Positions 34,556 through 47,156 of a stretch of 64,000 bases of DNA are shown piece by piece. Positions within the stretch are counted from its first letter, which is position 1. The number at the start of each line of letters is the position of its first letter. The position numbers and the translations under genes were made by a program. The DNA comes from Paulinella micropora (lineage: Eukaryota; Cercozoa; Imbricatea; Euglyphida), in the NCBI GenBank assembly GCA_009731375.1, contig BJOX01000017.1, forward strand, positions 925,401 to 989,400. Reading direction: 5' to 3'. The notes below the pieces were generated by a model. The model saw only the letters and a program-made list of their open reading frames with translations, made no database searches and had not been told where the DNA came from.

Positions 34556-35554
34556 CATGCATGTATGCATGTATGCATGTGTACATGTATGTATGTATGT
34601 ATGTATGTATGTATGTGTATAAGTATGTATGTATGTATGTATATGTATGTACGTATGTATGTACGTATGTATGTATGTAAGTATTTATGTATGTATGTAT
34701 GTATATATGTATGAATGTATGTATGTATGCATGTATGTACGTATGTATGTATGTATGTATGCATGTATGTATGTATGTATGTATGTATGTATGTATGCAT
34801 GTATGCATGTATGTATGTATGTATTGTATGTATGTATTGTATGTATTGTATGTATGTATGTATGTATGTATGTAGTATGTAGTGTATGTATGTATGTATG
34901 TATGCATGTATGCATGTATGTATGTATGTATGTAAGTATGCATGTATGTATGTATGTATGTATGTATGCATGTATGTATGGTATATATGTGTATGTGTGT
35001 ATGTAAGTATGTATGTATGAATGTATGTATGTGTGTATGTATGTATGTATGTATGTATGTGTATATATGTATATATGTATGTATGTATGTATGTATGCAT
35101 GTATGTATGTATGTATGTATGTATGCATGCATGTATACATGTATACATGTATGTATGTATGTATGTATGTATGCATGTATACATGTATGTATGTATGTAT
35201 GTATGTATGTATGCATGTATGCATGTATACATGTATGTATGTATGTATGTATGTAAGTAAGTAAGTATGTAAGTAAGTATGTAAGTATGTATGTATGTAT
35301 GTATGTATGTATGTATGTATGTATGTATGTACGTATGTATGTACGTATGTATGTACGTACGTATGTACGTATGTATGTATGTATGTATGTATGTATGTAC
35401 GTACGTACGTACTTATGAATGTATGTATGTATGCATGTATGCATGTACGTATGTGTGTGTATGTATGTATGTATGTATGTATGTATGTATGTATGTATGT
35501 ATTGTATGTATGTATTGTATGTATCTATTGTATGTATGTATGTATGTATGTATG

Positions 35555-35587
<33 letters not shown>

Positions 35588-35590
35588 CTG

Positions 35591-35623
<33 letters not shown>

Positions 35624-35662
35624 TGTATGTATGCATGTGTGTATGCATGTATGTATATTATG

Positions 35663-35693
<31 letters not shown>

Positions 35694-35711
35694 TGTATGT
35701 ATGTAATGTAT

Positions 35712-35742
<31 letters not shown>

Positions 35743-35957
35743 TGTATGTCTGTATGTATGTATGTATGTATGTATGTAATGTCTGTATGTATGATGATGG
35801 TGTGTTGTATGTATGTATGTATGTATGTATGTACGTATGTATGCATGTATGTGTACATGTGTGTATGTATGTATGTATGTATGTACGTATGTATGTATGT
35901 ATGTATGTATGTATGTGTATGTATGTATGTATGTATGTATATGTGTATGTATGTATG

Positions 35958-35991
<34 letters not shown>

Positions 35992-36060
35992 TGTATGTAT
36001 GATGTATACATGTATGTATGTATGTATGTATGTTATGTATGGATGTATGGTAATAATAAG
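31040..36060. repeat. 5-kb ATGT-family microsatellite array
   Basis: TTATG, GTCAT and GGTAT pentamers (31075-31680), then nearly continuous ATGT with ATGC, ACGT, GTGT and ATAT variants to 36050. Long Met-Tyr-Val-Cys and His-Thr-Tyr-Ile frames on both strands are translated repeat. No gene was seen. Confidence 0.95.
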
Positions 36061-36119
36061 ATAGATGGCGTGTTTGGACCTCCTGTGCAATTTGAGAGAG
36101 GCTGCTTCGACTGCCTTCA

Positions 36120-36741
<622 letters not shown>

Positions 36742-36743
<2 letters not shown>

Positions 36744-36933
36744 AGCAGCCTCTCACAAAGACCCATATCTCACCAAGATCTTCGCTGATCAATGGAAATC
36801 AATCCCAAAAAATATAACAGATGAAACAAAAATAAAACCATTCAAAGCAGCACTAATGACATATCTACTCAAACATCAACAAACATCATAATATATATAA
36901 ATATAAACACGCGAAAAAAAAAAAAAAAAAAAC
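36742..36933 (+). mobile_element. LINE (non-LTR retrotransposon) 3' end with poly-A
   Basis: The plus-strand frame reads FADQWKSIPKNITDETKIK, then FKAALMTYLLKHQ, and stops at 36889-36891. This matches the WNSLP...I...FK..L..YL pattern common at the C terminus of LINE reverse transcriptase proteins. A short AT-rich 3' tail ends in poly-A. The 5' side is a GA repeat, so this is a strongly truncated copy. Confidence 0.7.
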
Positions 36934-37516
36934 NNNNNNNNNNAAAAAAAAAAAAAAAAAAAAAAAAACGATGGAACCAAGCTTGCTCCCCTGTCTGCTA
37001 CTTGAAGAACTCTCCGAATCAGCCAACGTATATGGTCAACCACTCACAGCCCCAACTTCCTCCTCTCTCTTTCACTTTTTCTCACGAAAAAGAAAAGAGG
37101 GGGGGGCCGCCAGACATAAACTAATACACTTTTACAATAACATATATATTCATATCATAATATAATAATATCACTTCTAAACATAAATATTAAAAAAATA
37201 ATATTAATACTAGATATATATATAATACCGATCGCAAGCCGCTAAATACAAATTTAATATTTTCCTTTAATACGCTCGACTGAATAACTAGGTTTCCACC
37301 TTAGATAAATAACTTACGAGCTATACTTTTCACGTGGACGTTCCCTGAGTCCAATTGTAAAATTGTTCTCTCAATAAAGCGAAGAAGAAGAAGAAGAAGG
37401 AGAGAGAGAGTGTGTGTGTGAGTGAGAGAGTGAGTGAGTGAGAGAGAGAGACAGAGAGACAGAGAGACAGCGAGAGATAGAGAGAGAGAGAGAGAAAGAA
37501 AGAAAGACAGAAAGAC

Positions 37517-37551
<35 letters not shown>

Positions 37552-37796
37552 AGTTTTGAAAGAATACAGGAATGAAAACAAGTCTGAGACGTGCAACGGT
37601 CAACGGCCTGGTGACAGCCACCCTGACCTGAAAATACACGTATGACCAAAACCTGACGGTGCCAAAAACGGTCTCACCTGCTGGACTTTGCTACGCGACT
37701 TAATTGCCCCTGCTGTGTCACGGAGCCGAACTGTTCAGTTCTTAAAAAAAAAAGTCATGGACGGATAAGATTCAGCGAACTGAGGTGCACCCTTTC
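36912..37796. other. Poly-A gap and AT-rich region upstream of the eIF4E-like exon
   Basis: A runs flank the 10-N gap at 36934-36943. An unrecognised stretch follows, then AT-rich DNA, a GAA/GA/GAAA microsatellite (37378-37552), and about 240 bp of unique DNA containing the 5' side of the eIF4E-PUF gene. No clear promoter element was identified. Confidence 0.5.
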
Positions 37797-38512
37797 ATGG
37801 CAGAAACCGTCTTTCATGACGTCTGGAAGTTGCTATCGATTGGGAAATCAGGTTCTACGCAAGCAGGTTTAATACGCAGCGCAGAAGAATTCTGGGGCCT
37901 GTACAATGCTCTGAGTTACCCACGCCAGATATCGGATCCTCGCGTGGGCTTGTTCAAAGAGCATATTGCACCTGATCATGACTGTGACAGCAACAAACAT
38001 GGTTGCTGTCTAACGGTATCTGTGGCTTCTGGCCAAGATACTGGAATCTTCGAGAGTCTCTCGTTATATTTAGTTAGCAACAGCTCGCTTTACAGCGACT
38101 TCATGTGTGGAGCTATGCTCTTCTGTTCAGGGAAACAGATCACGGTTCAGTTGTGGATGAGCACGAGACATGAAACTATCAGGTCACATGCTATGAGAGA
38201 ATTTCAAAAGGTCATCCAGCGAGGAAAAGCGGGGCCGAGCACAGACCCCGCACCTGACATTTTTGTTGAGGCTCAAAAGATGGATTATGAACCGCTTCTC
38301 GTGGACTGTCACGGCAAAGAGATAACTGCTCTTGACCTTGAGGACTTATCCAATAACGGAAAGAAGAAGAATGTTACTAAGAAAAAGAAAAAGAGAAGAA
38401 AGTCTGATAAAGTCGCGGTTACCAACCACTATAAGGTGTACGACCTGGCGTTTCTTGCTGGTTTACGCACTATCATCGATTCCCCAGGAGCTTCTGATGT
38501 AAAATCTGGCAG
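37797..38512 (+). other. eIF4E-like domain (exon 1)
   Basis: [11 protein letters not shown] (aa 29-39) matches the eIF4E signature around human Trp73, and [12 protein letters not shown] (aa 51-62) matches the LFKxxIxPMWED region. [20 protein letters not shown] (aa 104-123) matches the strand holding Trp166. The cap-stacking Trp102 position is His61 and no Trp stands at the Trp56 position. A Lys-rich stretch ([16 protein letters not shown]) follows. The domain is somewhat shorter at its N terminus than typical eIF4E. Confidence 0.7.
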
Positions 38513-38607
38513 GTCTGTTTCTTCCGTTTAAATTTCTGTGATTGCCCCCTCTCCCTCTCCTCTCTCTCCTCCATCTCTTCTCTCTCTCCCTCTCTCTCTC
38601 CTCTCTC

Positions 38608-38692
<85 letters not shown>

Positions 38693-39245
38693 CTCTCCTC
38701 TCTCCTCTCTCTCTTCTCTCTCTCTCTNNNNNNNNNNTCTCTCTCTGTCTCTCTCCTCGGTCTCCTCTCTCCTCGCTCTCTCCTCTCTCTCCTCTCTCCT
38801 CTCACTCTCTCACTCACACACACACAAACACACTCTCTCTCTCTCTCTCTCTCTCTTTCCTCTCTTTCCTCTCTCTCCTCTCTCTCTTTCCTCTCTTTCC
38901 TCTCTCTCCTCTCTCTCTCTCCTCTCTCCTCTCCTCTCTCCTCTCTCCTCTCTCTCCTCTCTCTCTCCTCTCTCTCTCTCTCGCTCGCTCGCTCTCTCTT
39001 CTCTCTCTCTTCTCTCTTCTCTCTCTCTCTCTCCTCACTCTCTCTTTTCTCTCTCTCTTTTCTCTCTCTCTTTTCTCTCTCTCTCTTTTCTCTCTCTCTT
39101 TTCACTCTCTCTCTCTCTCTCTTTTCTCTCTCTCTCTCTCCTCTCTCTCCTCTTTCCTCTCTCTCGATCTCTTTCTCTCTCCTCTCCCTGTGTGTGTGTG
39201 TGTGTTTGTGTGTGTGTCTGTGTCTGTGTCTGTCTGTCTGTCTCT

Positions 39246-39279
<34 letters not shown>

Positions 39280-41115
39280 CTCTCTCTTTCTTTCTCTCTC
39301 TCTCTCTCGCCTCCTTGCCTCCGCAGTTCTCTCTCTCATTTTTTCTTCTCTCAGTCGTGGGCTTTCGTTCTCTCTGGTCCTTTCTATGTTTTGCCTATCA
39401 TACCTGGAAAATCTACGATTTTCGCTTGCAGATTTTCGCTTGTTGGGAAAAGGAGAAAGAAAGAAAGAAAGAAAAAAAAAAAAAAAAAAAAGTGGAAAGG
39501 TCATAAACAACCATAATCATGATAATAATAGTAATGAGTGCTACATAAACAACCATAATCATGATAATAATAACAATAATAATGAGTGCTATTGTTATTG
39601 TTGCTATTCTGTAAACGATCTGTAAACTTTCCTTGCACTTCAGGTACTATGATCGTCTTGTTTCTAAAATAAAAATAAAATTAAAAAATAAATAAATAAA
39701 TAAATAATATATATATAAGCAAAGTAAAATAATAAAAATACAATAATAAGTATTATTGAAAGATGATTGTTTTATATGTGCATGCATTCATGCATATATG
39801 TTATTTGTTAGTGAGCTGAAGGTGGTCCAGCAGAAGAACGGGAAGTCTTCTCCAGGCAACCAAAAGCAGCGTGCGACTGCCCAGCGGAGCAAGATGAAAC
39901 GGTCCATGACTGTTCCGAACATGTCGCGCGCCGACAGATCGCAGAAAGTCCACTCCAGCCGTGCACAAGAGGAAGACGGCCTCAAGATCCCACAACGGCG
40001 CCATTCCTATATCTTAGCAAGGCCATCGAAAGCCAACAAATCAGATATTTACGAAAACAGCGACATGGATTCGGATATTTTGAAGGCACTCTTCGACGGC
40101 CACCAAGGGTACTTAGTTGCCATGGTTTGCATGCTTATGAATGTATGTTCTCTTTCATATCCCTCACCGGTGAGCTTATTGTGTGTGTACTAGGTATAAC
40201 ATCTTTGTTTTGGACAAGGAGAGGTTGACCAGGCGGATGTGGCGCGCGATCCACGCAGATGGCTGCTTCCAGTGTTTACGCCAGGACCAGCATCTCCCTC
40301 TCATGACTTCAGAGCAACAAGGCGTGGAGACCGGGCCCTACGTCGTCTTGCGCTGCATTACCTTGCGTTGCTTCCACCTGGCGCATCTCCGGTGTGTGCT
40401 GCAGGCCCTGAGCCATGGTCCGGCCACGCCCCGCCTGGGCCGCTACCACTTCACCACCTTCTTGATGTCTGCCTTGGCCTGTCGCCCCGCGCCCGTGCTC
40501 AAGCACGAGCCGCTCCTGGATGCGCACTTGTTCTCGCTCGAGCTCGTGCTGACTCACTTCGTCAGCAACGTGCAGGTGCTGCGGCTCAATATGCCCACCC
40601 CGACCCGGCCCTTGCTGGACCCCAAGACTAAAGTCGCCTACTTGTTATGGTTGACTTCGGCTGGCGACACGCGTCCCAAGCCCATCGGCATGGAGCGGCT
40701 GAATGCAAGCCCCTCCATAGCTGGCAGGCAAGCTGACTGGGCTGCCCACGCAGCTGACACATTTCTCTACGCGAAGGGAGGAGGAGCGCTGGAGCGCAAG
40801 GATAGCTTGGAGTCTGACCCAGTGCAGCTTGGCGCAGCAGCCGAACGCAACCCGGAAGACGCCCCCTTGCCGCAGCAGGGCAAGCAAGCTTTCGGAGGGT
40901 CCCAACATCTTTGCCCAACACAGCCAGCACCCTCAACACATATCTTTCGTCCCGCTTCAAGAGACATAGAACATACATCCATACCACCGATCTGTAGGGA
41001 GAGCTATGCGAAGGACGGCTCAGACAAGCAGGAACACGTGTTCCTGCGCTCGGCCACGCTGTCTGGCACTGCAGACGAGTTTGAGCCGCTCGTGCCGGTA
41101 CACACACACACACAA

Positions 41116-41147
<32 letters not shown>

Positions 41148-41242
41148 CACGCATACATACAAATAGGCGCTGATGCATGAGCCCGCCACCAAGTCCTGGG
41201 CCGTGACCAGGTATCTATCTATCTGTATATCTATCTATCTGA

Positions 41243-41314
<72 letters not shown>

Positions 41315-41362
41315 ATATCTACCTACCTACCTACCTGCCTACCTGCCTACCTACCTACCTAC

Positions 41363-41406
<44 letters not shown>

Positions 41407-41628
41407 ACTATCTATCTATCTATCTACCTACCTACCTACCTACCTACCTACCCTACCTACCTACCTACCTACCTACCCACCTACCTACCTACCTACCTAC
41501 CTATCTATGCTTCTATCTATCTATCTATCTATCTATCTATCCTCTCTATCTATCTACCTCTATCTATCTATCTATCTATCTCTCTATCTATCTACCTCTC
41601 TATCTTTCTACCTCTCTCTCTCTCTCTA

Positions 41629-41686
<58 letters not shown>

Positions 41687-42320
41687 GAGGCCGACTGCGT
41701 CTGCGCTGCACCAACCGGCAAACCACACAGGTCTGGGAACACAACGTCAACTTCGACCTCAGCCCGCTGGTCAGAAAGAACGCCGACGTGGAGGCGCTTG
41801 AGGAGGAGAGCTCTGACAACGCGGCGAGCTCTGTGCAACCGACACAGCCGCTGGTGCTGCGGCTCATGCACCTGGACCCCGTCACCAAGCACGGCTTCAC
41901 CCTGGAGATCGAGAGCCGTGGCGGCCGCTTCTCGGTGGTGTCTGTCCGCTATCAGATCCCGAATCTGCTGGACAAGGCCCCGTACAGCCACTACAAGCCC
42001 TTGGCCATGCCGCGCGCCCCTGACTCCCTTCCGCAGCAGCCGCCGGTGAAGAAACAGAGTGTGAATGACGTGTCCACCGAAAGCGTGACCGTCTTCGCCA
42101 TCCCGAACCGCATCCCGCTCGGCCCCAATGAGTTCTCTTACAGATACTCTGTCAGCCCACACACAGCAGAGAGCAGGTACACACATCAGAAGCTTGTCCC
42201 ACCTGGTTTGCACTGCTCTCGCAGCATAAAGCTCCTGCCTCTGGCCGCACGCTTCCGTTTGTCTTCGCGTCTTGGCCTTAGTAAGAAGCTTGCTCGTGCT
42301 CTGTTGGTTGGTTGTGTGTG

Positions 42321-42358
<38 letters not shown>

Positions 42359-42897
42359 GCGTTTGCGTGTGCGTGCAGTTTCCTTGACGTGGGCACGTTG
42401 CCGCAAACCGTGTACCCCAAGCCGCACTCGCCCTCGCAACTCGACTCCGACAAGCACTTCTCCCCCACGCTCAACACACACTTCCCCATGTCCACCTACG
42501 CCTCGGTCACCATGTCCACCTTCTCGTCCTCGGCGCTGCAGCACACGCCTAGCAAGGTAGAACTATTTATCCTGTATCATGTCCATTGGTTTGTCCCTAC
42601 TTAATAATTATATTACAAATATATTACATTACATTACATTACATTACATTACATAACAGTAGATTAGATTACATTACATTAGGTTACATTATCTTAGATT
42701 AATTTGTGTGTAGGTGCTGTTCGAGCGCGGCGCGGCCATGGGCATGCTGCCCAGCCCCACCACCTTCGGCGAAGGTCTATATCTTTATATCTATATCTAT
42801 ATCTATATCTATATCTATATCCATATCCATATCCATATCCATATCTGTATCTGTATCTGTATCTATATCTATATCTATATCTATCTATCTCTATCTC

Positions 42898-42930
<33 letters not shown>

Positions 42931-44060
42931 ATATATATCCATATATCTATATATATATCTATATATATATCCATATATCTATATATATATCTATATATAT
43001 ATACATCTATACATCTATACATCTATACATCTATATATCTATATCTATATCTATATCTATATTTATATCTATATTTATGTCTATATTTATATCTATATCT
43101 ATATCTATATCTATATCTATATCTATATCTAGGCTCCCGCGGCGACAGCTCCTCGGATGAGATGGAGCCCTACCTGCCACCAAACGAGGAGGTGATATGT
43201 ATCTGTATCTGTATCTGTGTATCTGTGTATCTGTGTGTCTGTGTGTCTGTGTATCTGTGTATCTGTATCTGTATCTGTATCATCTGTATCGTATCTGTAT
43301 CTGTATCTGTATGTGTATCTGTGTATCTGTATATCTGTACATATCTGTATCTCTGTACATATCTGTATCTCTGTATCTCTGTATCTCTGTAATCTATCTC
43401 GTGTAATCTATCTCGGAAATCTATCTCGGAAATCTATCTCGGTATCTAATCTATCTCGGTATCTAATCTACTTCGGTATCTATCTCGGTATCTATCTCTG
43501 TATCTATCTCTGTATCTCTGTATCTCTGTATCTCTGTTCTCTCTATCTCTGCTCTCTATCTCTGCTCTCTGTCTCTATCTCTGTCTCTATCTCTATGTCT
43601 GTATCTATCTCTGCTCTCTGTATCTCTGTCTCTATCTCTGTATCTCTGTATCTATCTCTATATCTTTTCTGTATCTATCTCTGTATCTCTGTATCTATCT
43701 CTGTACCTCTATCTATCTATCTCTGTAACTCTGTATCTCTGTATCTGTGTATCCATGTATCCATATCCATATCCATATCAATATCTATATCATATCTATA
43801 TCCATGTCCATATCTATATCTATATCTATATCTATATCTACATCTATATCTACATCTGTATCTATATCTGTATCCAGGGCGCATATCCAACAGGCCAGTC
43901 TGGCACCAGACTGGGTCAGGACAACCGACTGGGCCAGGACAGAATGGACAACCGACTGGGCCAAGACAGACTGGGCCAGGACAACAGACTGAGCCAAGAC
44001 AGACTGGGCCAGGACAGGCTGGACAAAAGACTGGGCCAGGATAGTAGGTTGACTTCCTAC

Positions 44061-44119
<59 letters not shown>

Positions 44120-44156
44120 CCTACCTACCTACCTACCTACCTACCTACCTACCTAC

Positions 44157-44192
<36 letters not shown>

Positions 44193-44275
44193 TTATCTAT
44201 CTTTCTATTTATCTATCTTTCTATCTATCTATCTTTCTGTCTATCTATCTATCTCTCTATCTATCTATCTATCTC

Positions 44276-44306
<31 letters not shown>

Positions 44307-44361
44307 CTCTCTCTCTCTCTCTGTCTCTCTCTGTCTCTCTCTCTCTCTCTCTCTCGCTCTC

Positions 44362-44392
<31 letters not shown>

Positions 44393-44395
44393 CTC

Positions 44396-44434
<39 letters not shown>

Positions 44435-44486
44435 GTCTATCTATCTATCTCTCTATCTATCTCTCTCTCTATCTCTCTATCTCTCT

Positions 44487-44518
<32 letters not shown>

Positions 44519-44537
44519 TTCTCTCTCTCTCTCTGTC

Positions 44538-44595
<58 letters not shown>

Positions 44596-44605
44596 TGTCT
44601 GTCTC

Positions 44606-44673
<68 letters not shown>

Positions 44674-44708
44674 TATACATATATATACATATATATCTAT
44701 CTATATAG

Positions 44709-44766
<58 letters not shown>

Positions 44767-45982
44767 GTCTATCTATCTAGACTTGGCGAGGACCCCGATG
44801 CGCAGGAGCAGGCGTACCCGGCAGCGCCTTCGCCCCGTGCCGTCTCCGACAAGCTACCTACCCGCAACAACCACGACGATCACGACGTCGACGACAACGA
44901 CGATTTCATGCACGGTAGTAAGAGCAGCGTGCGATCCGAGGATCGCACGAGTACCGAGGAGGACAACGCGGTGGACCACAAGTATCTTGACAACGCAGTG
45001 TTCAGCCAAAAGCAGAGCGATTACAGCCCATCGCCCAGTGAAATGGGAATGCAGAGCAGCAAGTCGAGCAGCAGCCTGTCGCGCCCCATGGCCAGTAGCC
45101 CAAGCTCAGCCTCTGCAAGCACAGTGGCGTCCTTTCCCTCTGCAGCTTCCGTTTCCAACTCACGTCAACAACCGCTCGGTATCATAATGTAATGTAATGT
45201 AATGTAATGTAATGTAATGCAATGCAATGCAATGCAATGCAATCCAGTGCAGTGCCATTCAATGCAATACAATGTTCTGTTACTGTACTGTAACGTTACT
45301 GTAACGTTACTTTACCGTAACGTCACTTTACCGTAACGTTACTTTACCGTAACGCTACTTTACCGTAACGCTACTTTACCGTAACGTTACTTGACCGTAA
45401 CGTTACTTGACCGTAACGTTACTTGACCGTAACGTTACTTGACCGTAACGTTACTTGACCGTAACGTTACTTGACCGTAACGTTACTTGACCGTAACGTT
45501 ACTTTACCGTAACGTTACTTTACCGTAACGTTACTTTACCGTAACGTTACTTTACCATAACGTTACTTTACCGTAACGTTACTTTACCGTAACGTTAACG
45601 TACCCTAACGTTACCGTACCCTAACGTTACCGTACCCTAACGTTACCGTAACGTTACCGTAATATTACCGTAATGTTATGTTATGTTATGTTATGTACGT
45701 ATGTTACCATAATGTTACTGTAATGTTACCGTAATGTTACTGTAATCTTACCGTAATCTTACCGTAATATTACCGTAATGTTATGTTATGTTATGTTATG
45801 TTATGTTATGTTATGTTATGTTATGTTATGTACGTATGTATGTGTGTGTATGTGTATGTATGTATGTATGTATGTATCTATGTATGTATCTATGTATGTA
45901 TCTATGTATGTATCTATGTATGTATCTATGTATGTATCTATGTATGTATCTATGTATGCATCTATCTATGCATCTATCTATG

Positions 45983-46037
<55 letters not shown>

Positions 46038-46054
46038 TTATCTATTCTATCTAT

Positions 46055-46085
<31 letters not shown>

Positions 46086-46086
46086 C

Positions 46087-46142
<56 letters not shown>

Positions 46143-46221
46143 GTTTTTATGTTTGTATGTTTGTATGTATGTATGTATGTATGCATGTATGCATGCATGC
46201 ATGCATGCATGTATGTATGTA

Positions 46222-46252
<31 letters not shown>

Positions 46253-46859
46253 ACGTACGTACGTACGTATGTACATATGTATGTACGTATGTATGTATTT
46301 GTATGTACGTACGTATGTAATGTATGTATGTATGTATGTATGTATGTATTTATGTTATGTTATGTTATGTTATGTTATTTTATGGTATGTTATATGTTAT
46401 ATGTTATATGTTATCTGTAATGTTCATGTTCATGTTCATTTTCATGTTATTGTTTTTGTTTTTGTTATTGTTCTTGTTATTGTTATTGTTATTATTCTTA
46501 TTGTTATTCTTATTGTTATGTTATGTTATGTTATTATGTTATGTTAATGTATGTATGTTTGTATGTTAGGTTTCAATTCGGCCTACTATGATCAAGCAGA
46601 TCGCCATCGAGATCGAGACAAGTCTGACTCGAGCAGCCAGTCTTTTCCCTCTAACCCTTTCCCGCGGGTACATACAGACATACATACATGTATATGCATA
46701 CATACATACATACATCCATACATATGTACATACATACATGCGTACATACATACGTCCATAAATGCATACATACATACCTACATACATACACGCGTACATA
46801 CATACGTGCTACATGCATACATACATACAAACATACATACACATACATACATACATACA

Positions 46860-46893
<34 letters not shown>

Positions 46894-47125
46894 CATACAT
46901 ACATGCACATGCATTGCATGCATGCATACATACATAACATAACATACAGACATACATACACGTACATATACATACATATACATACATATACATACATACA
47001 TACATACATACATACATACATACACCAGTCTGACTCGAGCAGCCAGTCTTTTCCCCTACCCTTTCCCATGGGTACATACAACATACATACATACATACAT
47101 ACATACATACATGCATACACACACA

Positions 47126-47156
<31 letters not shown>

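Noticed and set aside
31751-36050. Very long open frames (up to about 900 codons) of His-Thr-Tyr-Ile or Met-Tyr-Val-Cys
   Set aside because: They are translations of ATGT/CATA tetranucleotide repeats, open in several frames on both strands, with no independent coding signal.
44048-44708. Membrane-protein-like frame of Ile-Tyr-Leu-Ser and Ser-Leu repeats
   Set aside because: TATC and CT repeat within intron 9; apparent hydrophobicity comes from the repeat units.
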